Of a DNA stretch of 64,000 nucleotides, positions 35,711-45,762 are shown in pieces. Source of the stretch: Streptomyces sp. KL109B (GTDB lineage Bacteria > Actinomycetota > Actinomycetes > Streptomycetales > Streptomycetaceae); contig NZ_JASERL010000001.1 in NCBI RefSeq assembly GCF_030766935.1, forward strand, positions 1,116,001 to 1,180,000. Reading direction: 5' to 3'. The notes beneath the pieces were generated by a model. That model was not told the DNA's origin. It saw nothing but the letters and a program-made list of their open reading frames with translations, and did not search any database. The first letter of the stretch is position 1. Each line of letters opens with the position of its first letter. Both the position numbers and the translations under genes were made by a program.

Positions 35711-35839
35711 AGTTGGCAGCCGACCGGCGTTCCACTGCGCGAAGATCCTGGTGCAGAGGCGTAGTTGACGGTGTGCCACTTACCAGCATCGCGCCGAGGT
35801 TCTACGATTTTTTTGCCACTACGCGCAGGAGGCCGCCGC

Positions 35840-38800
35840 ATGTCTGGAACTCGTAAGCCGGTCGGGTCGACCGTGGGAGAAGCCGGGCCGCGGACGGTCA
35901 CGATCAGCTTCGCCGGGTTCAACCGTGCCTGGGCGGCCTGGATCGGCGACCGACTCGAACGACGCGGCCTGCGCGTGGTCTACCAGCGCTGGGAGTCCCC
36001 GGCCGAGACACCCCTCGTCGACCTGCTGCGGGACCTGAGCCTTGCCGAGGGCCGGATCCTCATCATCGTCAGCGAGTGGTACTTCCAGCTCGGCCCGCGC
36101 ACGCACGAGGAGTGGAACGAGGCGCTGCGCGAGGTCGTCGCGCCCGACCCCTCCCGCTTCGCGGCCGTCTCCCTGACCACCGCCCCCGTACCGTCCGCCG
36201 CCGCCGTGCTCGGCGCGGTCGGCCTCATCAACCTGGGCGCCGAGGAGGCCGAGCGGCGCCTCCTCGAACGCCTCGACCTGCCGACGGACCCGCTGACCGA
36301 GCCCTCCGACGGAGCGCGCCGCGGCCCCCGCTTCCCCGCCACGATGCCCGAGGTGTGGGGCGGCGTCCCCCGCCGCAACACCCGCTTCACCGGCCGCGAG
36401 CAGCTCCTCAACGAGGCGTACCACCGGCTGACCTCGGCCGAGTCGGGCGCGGGCGTGCTCACGCTGCACGGCATGTCGGGCGTCGGCAAGACACAGCTCG
36501 CGGCCGAGTACGTGTACCGCTTCGGCTCCGAGTACGACGTCGTGTGGTGGGTCAACGCGGAGAAGCGCGTCACCTACCGGCGCGGCCTCGCCGAACTCGC
36601 CCCCAAGCTCGGCCTCCAGACCGGCCAGGAGTACGGCGAGCGGCTCCGCGCGGTCCGCGACTCGCTGCGGCGCGGCGAACCCTACGCGCGCTGGCTGCTG
36701 GTCCTCGACGGCGCGGACGACCCCGAGCAGATCTGGGACCTGGTGCCGACGGGCCCCGGCCAGGTGATCGTCACCTCCCGCAACCCGGAGTGGAGCGAGC
36801 ACAACAGCATGCTGCTCGACGTGCCGGTCTACCGGCGCGAGGAGTCCGTGGCGTTCATCAGGCGGCGGGCGCCCCGGCTCTCCGAGGAAGAGGCGGACCG
36901 GCTCGCCGACGCCCTGGAGGACCTGCCGCTGCTCCTCGACCAGACGGCCGGCTGGCTCAACGACTCGAACCTCTCGGTCGAGGAGTACATCGGCCTCCTC
37001 GACGGCGGCATCGACCAGGACGTCGTCAGGGTGTCGGCGGACTTCCCCGTCGCCTTCCAGACCGCCTGGTCGATACTGCTGAACAAGCTCCGCGACACCG
37101 TCCCCGAGGCCGTCGACCTGCTGCGCCTGTGCACGTTCTTCGCGCCAGGATTCATCCCCGTACGACTCCTGCGGGAAATGCCGAGCGACGACCTGCCGGA
37201 ACAGGTCGCCGGGCTGCTGAACGATCCGCTGCTGTGGAACAAGGCGATCAACCAGCTGCGCCAGTACTCGGTGGTCCGCCTCGAATCCCACGAGTTGGGC
37301 GCGGAATCGACGGCCTCCTCCGGGGAGTCCCTGTACCTGCACCGCATGGTCCACCAGATCGTGCGCGCCGACATGCCGGAGGAGGACCGCCGCGAGTTCG
37401 TCGACGTCGTGCGGCGGGCCCTCGCCGCCGCCGACCCGCGCAGGCCGAGCGACACCCGGCTGTGGCCCGGCTACGCCGAGATCGTGCCGCACCTGAAGTA
37501 CGCGGACGTGCTCCAGAGCAAGGACCCCGGCGTCCAGACACTGGTGCTCAACTCCCTGCGCTACATGTACTTCTCCGGCGAGTACACGGCCGGCATCAAG
37601 CTGGGCGAGCGCGCCCTGAAGGCCTGGCGGGAGCTGCTCGGCGAGAACCATCCGCGGATCTGGGAGCTGACCTTCCACTACGTCAACGTGCTGCGCTCCG
37701 CCGGTGACTACGAGCGCACCGAGGTCCTCGACCGCGCCGCCGTCGAGCACCTGCGGGAGACCCGGGGGCCGGACGACCTGGAGCACTTGCGGGCCGCCAG
37801 CGGCCTCGCCGCCGACCTGCGCGGCCTCGGCCGCTACGAGGAGGCGCTCGAACTGTGCCGCTGGGCCCTGACGGCCTATCAGGGACTGCTCGGCGACCAG
37901 GACTCGCGCACCCTGAACGCACAGAACAACGTGGCCGTCACGCTCCGGCTGCTCGGCCAGTACGCCGACGCCCTCGACCTCGACCGCCAGGTCCTCGAAT
38001 CGCGCCGGACCCTGCTGAAGGGCCGGCACCCCTGGACGCTCGACTCCCAGATCTCGTACGCCATCGACCTGCGGCTGACCGGCCGCTACGACGAGGCGGA
38101 GTCGAACCAGGCCCAGAGCCTGCGCGAGAACCGGCTCGTGATGGGCGAGAGCAACCCCCAGACCCTCAAGGCCGAGTACAACCTCGCGCTCTGCCACTAC
38201 CGCAGGGGCGAGCGCGTGAAGGCGGGCAAGCTGTTCGCCAGCGTCCTTGAGCGCGGCGAGCGCGTGCTGGGCGAGACCCACCCGTGGACCCTCGTCTTCG
38301 CCTCCGCCCAGAGCTGCTTCGCCCGGGAGGACGGCGACATCGACGAGGCGCGGGAGCTCAGCGAGGCCATCGTCGCCCGCTACGAGCTCACGCTCGCCGA
38401 GAGCCACCCCTTCGTCGCGGGCGCCCGCGCCAACCAGGCGCTGATCCTGCGCAACGTGGGGGAGCGGGAGCACGCGCACGACCTCATCGAGCGGTCCCTC
38501 GCCGACATGACCGCGGTGGCGGGCGAGAACCACCCCTGGACGCTCGGCTGCGCCATCAACGCCTCGGCCCTGCGCAACCTCGTCGGGGACACCGAGTCCG
38601 CCGCCCAGCTCAGCAACGACACGGTCACCCGCGCCATCGAGGCACTGGGCCGCACGCACCCCCTGACGCTCTCCGCGCGCACCGCGCTCGCGGCCGACCT
38701 GCGGGGCCTGCGGGAGCGCCGCAAGGCGGAGAAGATCGAGCAGGAGACCCTCTCGGACCTGGAGGCGACGCTCGGCAGGCAGCACGTGCACACCATCTCG

Positions 38801-38851
38801 GCGCGCGCCCGCAACCGCCCGCACTGGGACTTCGAACCCCAGACGACCTGA
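35840..38851 (+). CDS. fxsT: FxSxx-system TIR-like/NB-ARC/TPR protein
   Basis: A 1003-residue STAND-type ATPase. Residues ~18-150 form a TIR-like alpha/beta domain (VTISFAGFNRAWAAWIGDRLERRGLRVVYQRW). The NB-ARC follows, with Walker A GMSGVGKT (211-218) and Walker B WLLVLDGADD (~285-294). From ~530 onward about ten TPRs of the NB-ARC-TPR kind recur (GRYEEALELCRWALTAYQGLLGDQDSRTLNAQNNVAVTLRLLG and similar). Such proteins sense a ligand, oligomerise and activate the N-terminal domain. GGAGG precedes ATG 35840, and 129 bases separate it from the hydroxylase. No NADase catalytic Glu was confirmed in the TIR-like part. Confidence 0.85.
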   Translation: MSGTRKPVGSTVGEAGPRTVTISFAGFNRAWAAWIGDRLERRGLRVVYQRWESPAETPLVDLLRDLSLAEGRILIIVSEWYFQLGPRTHEEWNEALREVVAPDPSRFAAVSLTTAPVPSAAAVLGAVGLINLGAEEAERRLLERLDLPTDPLTEPSDGARRGPRFPATMPEVWGGVPRRNTRFTGREQLLNEAYHRLTSAESGAGVLTLHGMSGVGKTQLAAEYVYRFGSEYDVVWWVNAEKRVTYRRGLAELAPKLGLQTGQEYGERLRAVRDSLRRGEPYARWLLVLDGADDPEQIWDLVPTGPGQVIVTSRNPEWSEHNSMLLDVPVYRREESVAFIRRRAPRLSEEEADRLADALEDLPLLLDQTAGWLNDSNLSVEEYIGLLDGGIDQDVVRVSADFPVAFQTAWSILLNKLRDTVPEAVDLLRLCTFFAPGFIPVRLLREMPSDDLPEQVAGLLNDPLLWNKAINQLRQYSVVRLESHELGAESTASSGESLYLHRMVHQIVRADMPEEDRREFVDVVRRALAAADPRRPSDTRLWPGYAEIVPHLKYADVLQSKDPGVQTLVLNSLRYMYFSGEYTAGIKLGERALKAWRELLGENHPRIWELTFHYVNVLRSAGDYERTEVLDRAAVEHLRETRGPDDLEHLRAASGLAADLRGLGRYEEALELCRWALTAYQGLLGDQDSRTLNAQNNVAVTLRLLGQYADALDLDRQVLESRRTLLKGRHPWTLDSQISYAIDLRLTGRYDEAESNQAQSLRENRLVMGESNPQTLKAEYNLALCHYRRGERVKAGKLFASVLERGERVLGETHPWTLVFASAQSCFAREDGDIDEARELSEAIVARYELTLAESHPFVAGARANQALILRNVGEREHAHDLIERSLADMTAVAGENHPWTLGCAINASALRNLVGDTESAAQLSNDTVTRAIEALGRTHPLTLSARTALAADLRGLRERRKAEKIEQETLSDLEATLGRQHVHTISARARNRPHWDFEPQTT

Positions 38852-38868
38852 GCCCGTCCCCGTACGCC

Positions 38869-38906
38869 CGAAGGCCCGGCCCCCTCGAAAGGGGACCGGG
38901 CCTTCG
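38869..38906. terminator. Bidirectional terminator between fxsT and kgd
   Basis: A long stem GAAGGCCCGG / CCGGGCCTTC with an inner CCCC/GGGG pairing around CTCGAAA lies between the two convergent stop codons, and would serve both. Confidence 0.88.
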
Positions 38907-38935
38907 ACCTTGCTCGCTCGCGGTGCTTCGGGGCG

Positions 38936-41900
38936 TTACGCCTCGAAGACCTCGCGCACCAGCTGCTCCTGCTCGGCCTGGTGGCGCTTGGCCGAGCCGA
39001 CCGCCGGGGACGAGCCGTGCGGCCGCGAGACGCGGCGCAGGCGCTCACCGTGCGGGACGTCGGCGCCGACGGCCAGATCCAGGTGGTCGATCAGGTTCAG
39101 CGCGATGAACGGCCACGCACCCTGGTTCGCCGGCTCCTCCTGCGCCCAGATGTACTTCTCGGCGTTCGGGAACTTGGCGATCTCCGCCTGGAGCTCGGCA
39201 CCCGGCAGCGGGTACAGACGCTCGACGCGGATGATCGCGGTCTCCGAGTCGCCGCGCTTCTGCCGCTCGGCCTCCAGGTCGTAGTACAGCTTGCCCGCGA
39301 CGAAGACGACCTTCTTGACCGCGTTCGGGTCCACCGACTCGTCGCCGATGACCGGGCGGAAGCCGCCCGTCGTGAACTCGTCCACCTTCGACGCGGCGGC
39401 CTTGAGGCGCAGCATCGACTTCGGCGTGAAGACCACCAGCGGCTTGTGGTGCGGGTTGTGCACCTGCCACCGCAGGAGGTGGAAGTAGTTCGACGGCAGC
39501 GTCGGCATGGCGACCGTCATGTTGTTCTGCGCGCAAAGCTGGAGGAAGCGCTCGACGCGGGCCGAGGAGTGGTCCGGGCCCTGGCCCTCGTAGCCGTGCG
39601 GCAGCAGCAGCGTGACGCCGGAGGTCTGGCCCCACTTCTGCTCGGCGGCCGAGATGTACTCGTCGACGACGGTCTGCGCGCCGTTGACGAAGTCACCGAA
39701 CTGCGCCTCCCACATCACGAGGGACTCGGGGCGCGCCAGCGAGTAGCCGTACTCGAAGCCCATGACCGCGTACTCGGAGAGCAGCGAGTCGTAGACGTTG
39801 TAGCGGGCCTGGTCCGGCGACAGGTAGAGGAGCGGGGTGAAGTCCTCGCCCGTCTTGTTGTCGATGAGGACCGCGTGCCGCTGACCGAAGGTGCCGCGGC
39901 GCGAGTCCTGGCCGGACAGGCGCACCGGGGTGCCTTCGAGGAGCAGCGAGCCGAGGGCGAGGGTCTCGCCCATGCCCCAGTCGATCGTCCCGTCCTCGAT
40001 CATCGAGGCGCGGCGCTGCAGCTGCGGCAGCAGCCGCGGGTGCACCGTGACGTGGTCCGGGATGTTGACCTGGGACTCGGCGATGCGCTTGACGACCTCC
40101 TGGGAGATCGCCGTCTGCACGGCCACGGGGAACTCGGCCTGCGGGTCGGGGACCTCGGCGGCGGCCGGGTGCGAGACGGCCTCGCGGACCTCCGTGAAGA
40201 CCTTCTCCAGCTGGCCCTGGAAGTCTTGGAGCGCCTGCTCGGCCTCTTCCAGGGTGATGTCGCCGCGACCGATGAGCGACTCGGTGTAGAGCTTGCGCAC
40301 CGAGCGCTTCTTGTCGATCAGGTCGTACATCAGCGGCTGCGTGAACGCCGGGTTGTCCGACTCGTTGTGACCGCGGCGGCGGTAGCAGATGAGGTCGATG
40401 ACGACGTCCTTGTTGAACGCCTGGCGGAACTCGAAGGCCAGGCGGGCAACGCGGACGACGGCCTCGGGGTCGTCGCCGTTCACGTGGAAGATCGGCGCCT
40501 CGATCATGCGGGCCACGTCCGTGGCGTACATGGAGGAGCGCGACGACTCGGGAGCCGCCGTGAAGCCGACCTGGTTGTTGATGACGATGTGGACCGTGCC
40601 GCCCGTGCGGTAGCCGCGCAGCTGCGACATGTTGAGCGTCTCGGCGACCACACCCTGGCCCGCGAAGGCCGCGTCACCGTGCAGGGCGATCGGCAGGACC
40701 GTGAAGTCCGTGCCGCCCTTGTTGATGATGTCCTGCTTGGCGCGGGTGATGCCCTCGATGACCGGGTCGACCGTCTCCAGGTGGGACGGGTTGGCGGCCA
40801 GCGAGACGTTGATCTGCTCGCCGTCCAGGCCGGTGAAGGTGCCCTCGGCGCCCAGGTGGTACTTCACGTCGCCGGAGCCGTGCATCGACTTCGGGTCGAG
40901 GTTGCCCTCGAACTCCCGGAAGATCTGCGCGTACGACTTGCCGACGATGTTCGCCAGCACGTTCAGGCGGCCGCGGTGGGCCATGCCGATGACGACCTCG
41001 TCGAGGCGGTTCTCGGCGGCGGCGTCGATGACCGAGTCGAGCAGCGGGATGACGGACTCGCCGCCCTCAAGGGAGAACCGCTTCTGACCGACGTACTTGG
41101 TCTGGAGGAAGGTCTCGAAGGCCTCGGCCGAGTTCAGCCGGCGCAGGATGCGCAGCTGCTCCTCGCGCTCCGGCTTGGCGTGCGGGCGCTCGATGCGGTC
41201 CTGCAGCCAGCGGCGCTGCTTCGGGTCCTGGATGTGCATGAACTCGACGCCGGTGGTGCGGCAGTACGAGTCGCGCAGCACGCCGAGGACGTCGCGCAGC
41301 TTCATCATCGACTTGCCGGCGAAGCCGCCGACGGCGAACTCGCGCTCCAGGTCCCACAGCGTGAGCCCGTGCTCGGTGATGTCCAGGTCGGGGTGCTTGC
41401 GCTGCTGGTACTCCAGCGGGTCGGTGTCGGCCATGACGTGGCCGCGGACCCGGTAGGAGTGGATCAGCTCGAAGACGCGGGCGGCCTTGGTGACGTCGTC
41501 GTCGTGCGAGGCGTCGATGTCCTTGAGCCAGCGGACCGGCTCGTAGGGGATCCGCAGGGCCTTGAAGATCTCGTCGTAGAACTCGTTCTCACCGAGGAGG
41601 AGGTTCGCGACGATGCGCAGGAACTCGCCGGAGGCGGCGCCCTGGATGACCCGGTGGTCGTAGGTCGACGTGAGCGTCATGACCTTCGAGATGCCGAGCT
41701 TGTTCAGCGTGTCCTGGGAGGTGCCCTGGAACTCCGCCGGGTAGTCCATGGAGCCGACGCCCATGATGACCGACTGTCCGGGCATCAGGCGCGGGACCGA
41801 GTGGACGGTGCCGAGGCCGCCGGGGTTGGTCAGGGAGACCGTGACACCGGTGAAGTCGTCCATGCCGAGCTTGCCGTCACGGGCGCGCCGGACGATGTCC

Positions 41901-42730
41901 TCGTAGGCCTGCCAGAACTCGAAGAAGTTCAGCGTCTCGGCCTTCTTGATGCCGGCGACGACGAGCTGACGGTCGCCGTTCGGCTTCACGAGGTCGATGG
42001 CCAGACCGAAGTTCACGTGGTCCGGCTTCACCAGCGTCGGCTTGCCGTCCTTCTCCGCGAAGGAGTAGTTCATCGACGGCATGGCCTTGATGGCCTGCAC
42101 CATCGCGTACCCGATGAGGTGCGTGAAGGAGATCTTCCCGCCGCGGGCGCGCTTGAGGTGGTTGTTGATGACGATGCGGTTGTCGAACAGCAGCTTCACC
42201 GGGACCGCGCGCACGGACGTCGCCGTGGGGACCTCGATGGACTTGTTCATGTTCTTCGCGACGGCGGCGGCGGGACCGCGCAGCGTCACGAGCTCGGGGC
42301 CGGCAGGGGCCTCGGTCGTCACTTCTTCAGCCTTCTTCGGTGCGGGGGTGGCGGGCTTGGCGGCCGGAGCGGGCGCCGCGGCGGCCGGCTTCGGCGCGGT
42401 GGGCGCGGCCGGAGCGGCGGGCTTCGCGGGGGCCGGAGCGGCAGCCTGTGCGGGAGCTGCGGCTGCGGGCTGCGCGGGCGCGGCGGGGGCCGCGGGCTTC
42501 TCGGCCGGCTTCGGGGTCGACGCGGCCCCCGCGGCCGCGGCACCTGGCTTGTAGTCGGCGAAGAAGTCCCACCAGGCTCGGTCAACCGAATTCGGGTCCT
42601 GGAGGTACTGCTGATAGATCTCGTCGACGAGCCACTCGTTGGGACCGAACGCTGCGGCAGGGTTCTTGCCCTGCCCGGCTTGGTCGGTCTCGGGGGAGAT
42701 GCTCGAGTTACTGGGGGACTGTGGCGACAC
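38936..42730 (-). CDS. kgd: Multifunctional 2-oxoglutarate dehydrogenase E2-E1 fusion
   Basis: A 1264-residue TCA-cycle enzyme of the actinobacterial Kgd/SucA type. The N-terminal stretch [22 protein letters not shown] is followed by a long Ala/Pro linker (~50-130). The E2 acyltransferase domain ends with the active-site DHRVIQG at about residue 358. The E1 part has the ThDP-binding [21 protein letters not shown]...INNQVGF (~680-720). There is no lipoyl domain, as is normal for this fusion. GTG 42730 was chosen because [12 protein letters not shown] is the usual start; the frame extends further upstream but that part has unusual composition. The product decarboxylates 2-oxoglutarate and transfers succinyl groups in the PDH/ODH supercomplex. 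Confidence 0.94.
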   Translation of the reverse strand: MSPQSPSNSSISPETDQAGQGKNPAAAFGPNEWLVDEIYQQYLQDPNSVDRAWWDFFADYKPGAAAAGAASTPKPAEKPAAPAAPAQPAAAAPAQAAAPAPAKPAAPAAPTAPKPAAAAPAPAAKPATPAPKKAEEVTTEAPAGPELVTLRGPAAAVAKNMNKSIEVPTATSVRAVPVKLLFDNRIVINNHLKRARGGKISFTHLIGYAMVQAIKAMPSMNYSFAEKDGKPTLVKPDHVNFGLAIDLVKPNGDRQLVVAGIKKAETLNFFEFWQAYEDIVRRARDGKLGMDDFTGVTVSLTNPGGLGTVHSVPRLMPGQSVIMGVGSMDYPAEFQGTSQDTLNKLGISKVMTLTSTYDHRVIQGAASGEFLRIVANLLLGENEFYDEIFKALRIPYEPVRWLKDIDASHDDDVTKAARVFELIHSYRVRGHVMADTDPLEYQQRKHPDLDITEHGLTLWDLEREFAVGGFAGKSMMKLRDVLGVLRDSYCRTTGVEFMHIQDPKQRRWLQDRIERPHAKPEREEQLRILRRLNSAEAFETFLQTKYVGQKRFSLEGGESVIPLLDSVIDAAAENRLDEVVIGMAHRGRLNVLANIVGKSYAQIFREFEGNLDPKSMHGSGDVKYHLGAEGTFTGLDGEQINVSLAANPSHLETVDPVIEGITRAKQDIINKGGTDFTVLPIALHGDAAFAGQGVVAETLNMSQLRGYRTGGTVHIVINNQVGFTAAPESSRSSMYATDVARMIEAPIFHVNGDDPEAVVRVARLAFEFRQAFNKDVVIDLICYRRRGHNESDNPAFTQPLMYDLIDKKRSVRKLYTESLIGRGDITLEEAEQALQDFQGQLEKVFTEVREAVSHPAAAEVPDPQAEFPVAVQTAISQEVVKRIAESQVNIPDHVTVHPRLLPQLQRRASMIEDGTIDWGMGETLALGSLLLEGTPVRLSGQDSRRGTFGQRHAVLIDNKTGEDFTPLLYLSPDQARYNVYDSLLSEYAVMGFEYGYSLARPESLVMWEAQFGDFVNGAQTVVDEYISAAEQKWGQTSGVTLLLPHGYEGQGPDHSSARVERFLQLCAQNNMTVAMPTLPSNYFHLLRWQVHNPHHKPLVVFTPKSMLRLKAAASKVDEFTTGGFRPVIGDESVDPNAVKKVVFVAGKLYYDLEAERQKRGDSETAIIRVERLYPLPGAELQAEIAKFPNAEKYIWAQEEPANQGAWPFIALNLIDHLDLAVGADVPHGERLRRVSRPHGSSPAVGSAKRHQAEQEQLVREVFEA

Positions 42731-42969
42731 GGCGGTAACCGCCCTCTTCCGCTTCTCACAAGGTGATGGACAGCGGGAATAAAGGCTACGCCTCCATTCA
42801 CGAGACGTGCAGACCGGGCCGTGATCCGTCACGTAAGTCACACCGGAAGTCGCGTTTCGGGCCGTGAAATGGCGGGAAACAACCGGGGTTTCGGTACGTT
42901 CGGATGCGCGCCGGGCGTGCTCACGTACGCCGGGCGCGCTCTTGACCCTTGCCTGACCGAAACCCTACG

Positions 42970-44103
42970 TCAACTTTGCGTTCCGGGCTCTCCCGGAAGA
43001 GTGACCTTGATCCGGCAGCCGCGCTCGGATTCGGCCACCCTGATCTGCCCGCCGTGCAGTTCCACGGCCCAGCGGGCGATGGCGAGGCCGAGTCCGGTGC
43101 CGCCGTCGCCCTTGTCGCCGGTGGCGTCGCCCTGGTTGAAGCGCTCGAAGACCTTGTGCCACTCGGACTGCGGGATGCCGGGGCCCTCGTCGAGGACTTC
43201 GAGGACGAGCGAGTCGTCGTAGGGCCCGCGCCGGGCGAGCACGGTGACGCGGCCGTGCTGCGGCGAGTGCTTCACCGCGTTGTCGATGAGGTTCGCGACG
43301 ACCTGGTGGATGCGCTCCGGGTCGGCGAGCGCCGTCAGCTCGGGCGGCGAGACGTCGAGGTGCAGATGGACGTCCGTACGCGTGTGGGTGCCGGAGCCCG
43401 AGGCGAGTCCGGCGCGCTGGGAGACCGCCATGTTGGCCTCCTTCAGGACGCCCGACAGATACGGCCAGACCTCGAAGCGGCGCGCCTTCAGCGGTACGAC
43501 GCCGTTGTCCAGGCGGGACAGGTCGAGCAGCGTGTCGACGAGGCGGCCGAGCCGCTCCGTCTGTTTCAGCGCCGTGCGCATCGTCTCGGGGTCGGCGGAC
43601 ATCACGCCGTCGACGACGTTCTCCAGGACCGCGCGCAGGCCCGCGATGGGGGTGCGCAGCTCGTGCGAGACGTTGGCGACGAGCTCCTTGCGCTGCTGGT
43701 CCTGGGCCGCGAGCTCGTCGGCCATGCGGTTGATGGTGACCGCGAGGTCACCGATCTCGTCGCGCCGGTCCGCTCCGCGCACCCGGCGCGAGTAGTCGCC
43801 GTTGGAGATGAACCGGGCCACCGTGTTCATCTCGTCGAGCGGGGCGGTCAGCGAGTGCGCCACGAACTGCGTGATCAGCAGCGTGGCGATGATCGAGAAC
43901 ACCGTGATGAAGCGCAGCTCCGTCGCGGTGTGCACGGCCACCATGACCAGGCCCGTGGTGATGAAGACCGAGACGACGACGAGCGTGCCCAGCTTCGCCT
44001 TCACGGAGAAGGGGCGCAGACCGCCGGAGGCCCACAGGGTGTTGAAGGACGGCCGCTGCGGCCGTCCGCCCGCAGCCGTCCGGTCCCGATCCCCTCCGCT
44101 CAC
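42970..44103 (-). CDS. Two-component sensor histidine kinase
   Basis: A 377-residue membrane kinase. Two hydrophobic segments close together (VKAKLGTLVVVSVFITTGLVMVAV and FITVFSIIATLLITQFVAHSL) are joined by a very short external loop. A HAMP domain (LTAPLDEMNTVARFISNGDYSRRV) follows, then the phospho-acceptor VSHELRTP, N-box QVVANLIDNAVKHSP, G1 DEGPGIP and G2 GGTGLGLAI. The near absence of a sensor loop suggests it senses membrane state or an intramembrane partner. GTG 44103 overlaps the response-regulator stop (GTGA). It is the second gene of the pair. The signal is unknown. Confidence 0.92.
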   Translation of the reverse strand: MSGGDRDRTAAGGRPQRPSFNTLWASGGLRPFSVKAKLGTLVVVSVFITTGLVMVAVHTATELRFITVFSIIATLLITQFVAHSLTAPLDEMNTVARFISNGDYSRRVRGADRRDEIGDLAVTINRMADELAAQDQQRKELVANVSHELRTPIAGLRAVLENVVDGVMSADPETMRTALKQTERLGRLVDTLLDLSRLDNGVVPLKARRFEVWPYLSGVLKEANMAVSQRAGLASGSGTHTRTDVHLHLDVSPPELTALADPERIHQVVANLIDNAVKHSPQHGRVTVLARRGPYDDSLVLEVLDEGPGIPQSEWHKVFERFNQGDATGDKGDGGTGLGLAIARWAVELHGGQIRVAESERGCRIKVTLPGEPGTQS

Positions 44104-44837
44104 GGGTTCGGCGTCTCCAGCGCGTAGCCCACGCCGTGCACGGTGCGGATGCGCTCCGCGCCGATCTTCCGGCGCAGCGCCTTGATGTGGCTGTCGACGG
44201 TGCGGGTGCCCGAGGCGTCCGCCCAGTCCCACACCTCGGCGAGCAGCTGCTCGCGGGAGAGGACGGCGCGCGGCGTGTTCGCCAGGCACACGAGCAGGTC
44301 GAACTCGGTCGGGGTGAGGTGCACGTCGTCGCTGCGCACGCGCACGCGGCGCTGCGCGTGGTCGATCTCCAGCTCGCCGAGGCGCAGTATGCCGCTGCGC
44401 GGCGTCGTCGCCGCGAGGGCCGCCCGCTCGACGCGGCGCAGCAGCACGTGCACGCGCGCCGCCAGCTCCCGCATGGAGAACGGCTTGGTCATGTAGTCGT
44501 CGGCGCCGACGCCGAGGCCGACCAGCATGTCCGTCTCGTCGTCGCGCGCGGTGAGCATCATGACCGGCACCGGCCGCTGCGCCTGCACGCGACGGCAGAC
44601 TTCGAGCCCGTCGAATCCGGGCAGCATGATGTCGAGGATCAGCAGGTCGGGCTGCCAGGCCTCGGCCGTGTCCACCGCCGCCGGACCGTCCTGCGCGGTT
44701 TGCACGAGGAATCCCTCGGCGCGCAGCCGGGCGGCGATGGCGTCGACGATCGTCGGATCGTCCTCGACGACAAGGATCCGCCGTTGGGCTCCCTGGGTCG
44801 TCGTGGTGGTGTTGTGGGAGGTGTGTGTCTGCTCCAT
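44100..44837 (-). CDS. OmpR/PhoB-family response regulator
   Basis: A 245-residue regulator. After a Thr-rich start, the receiver domain runs from ~20 to 135, with acidic pocket EDD (25-27), the phosphorylation site D69 in LLILDIMLPG, and the conserved Lys in YMTKPF. The winged-helix Trans_reg_C follows (LTPTEFDLLVCLANTPRAVLSREQLLAEVW...RTVDSHIKALRRKIG...RTVHGVGYAL). It is cotranscribed and coupled with the sensor kinase through a four-base overlap. It lies between kgd and an unrelated methyltransferase gene; regulon unknown. Confidence 0.93.
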   Translation of the reverse strand: MEQTHTSHNTTTTTQGAQRRILVVEDDPTIVDAIAARLRAEGFLVQTAQDGPAAVDTAEAWQPDLLILDIMLPGFDGLEVCRRVQAQRPVPVMMLTARDDETDMLVGLGVGADDYMTKPFSMRELAARVHVLLRRVERAALAATTPRSGILRLGELEIDHAQRRVRVRSDDVHLTPTEFDLLVCLANTPRAVLSREQLLAEVWDWADASGTRTVDSHIKALRRKIGAERIRTVHGVGYALETPNP

Positions 44838-44930
44838 CGCCCCGCCCCTGAATGCGCGCCGTCGTGACGCGCTTGACGCTTGAATGATCGGGTTTCGGAC
44901 GTCAGCGTACGGGGAGTTACCGCCGGTCGG

Positions 44931-45623
44931 CTACGTGGGCCTCAGTGCGAGGTGCACCACGTCAGGGACGCCCCGGACAACCGGGATCTCTTCGGTGCGC
45001 ACCGCCTGGAATCCGGCATTCCGCAAGGTTTCTTCGAAATTTGCTGACGGCTGAGCGGACCATACGGCGAGAACCCCGCCCGGGTCGAGTCGGTCTCGGC
45101 AGGCGGCGAGGCCGGCGGGCGCGTAGAGGCTGTCGTTGTCCTCGGTGACGGTCCAGTCGGGACCGTTGTCGATGTCGAGGCAGAGCGCGTCGTACGTCTC
45201 CGTCGACGTGTGCAGATGCCGTACGAGGTCGGCCTCGACGATCTCCGTACGAGGGTCGGCGAGGGCCTCGGCGGACAGCTCGCGCAGCGGGCCGCGGCGG
45301 TGCCAGTCGATGATCGCCGGTTCCCGCTCGACGACCGTGACGCGGCCCCAGCGCGGGTTCGCGGCCGCGTGTGCGAGGGAGAAGCCGACGCCGAGGCCGC
45401 CGATGAGGACGCGCGGCTTCTCGCGGTCGTCGAGGGCGGCGAGCGCCGAGTCGACGAGCCGCCGCTCCGAGCGGCCGTCGGAGGTGTCCATGAGGAACGT
45501 GCCGTTCGCGATGATCTGCAACAGCCCACCGTGACGGCGCAGGACCACCTCTCCGAAGGGGCCTTCGCGGCGGTCGAGGACGACGGGTGGATCGGGGTGG
45601 TACGGAGTCGTCATGGCGGCCAT
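44931..45623 (-). CDS. Spermidine-synthase-like SAM-dependent methyltransferase-fold protein
   Basis: A 230-residue Rossmann-fold protein. The glycine motif VLIGGLGVGFSLAHA and acidic loop VTVVEREPAIIDWHR are followed by ALCLDIDNGPDWT, resembling the polyamine synthase fold. The gatekeeper residues of true spermidine synthases are not apparent, so the reaction is uncertain. Neither ATG 45623 nor ATG 45614 has a ribosome site. The gene lies in a head-to-tail group on the minus strand, separated from the upstream GNAT gene by ~115 bases that include a dispersed repeat. Confidence 0.72.
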   Translation of the reverse strand: MAAMTTPYHPDPPVVLDRREGPFGEVVLRRHGGLLQIIANGTFLMDTSDGRSERRLVDSALAALDDREKPRVLIGGLGVGFSLAHAAANPRWGRVTVVEREPAIIDWHRRGPLRELSAEALADPRTEIVEADLVRHLHTSTETYDALCLDIDNGPDWTVTEDNDSLYAPAGLAACRDRLDPGGVLAVWSAQPSANFEETLRNAGFQAVRTEEIPVVRGVPDVVHLALRPT

Positions 45624-45712
45624 TGTGGCGGACGCCGCGTGCGCTCCGCGGGCCGTTCCGTGTTGTGTTCAACGTCTCACGTCGCAGTTTCGCGGTCGAC
45701 CGTCCCCACGCC

Positions 45713-45762
45713 ACGGGGCTCTGCCCCGGACCCCGCCGCTCAATCGCCGCGGGGGCTTGATT
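45713..45762. repeat. Dispersed GC repeat at the 3' end of the GNAT gene
   Basis: CGGGGCTCTGCCCCG followed by GACCCCGCCGCTCAATCGCC and GCGGGGGCTTGA. The minus-strand reading of its right part encodes SSPRGD and the TGA stop (45742-45740) of the acetyltransferase. Confidence 0.85.

Noticed and set aside
35819..38824. 1001-codon minus-strand frame opposite fxsT
   Set aside because: Shadow of the NB-ARC/TPR gene; no ribosome site and no motif.
38981..42766. 1261-codon plus-strand frame opposite kgd
   Set aside because: Antisense shadow of a fully conserved enzyme; the translation is Val/Arg/Leu/Asp rich with no recognisable fold.
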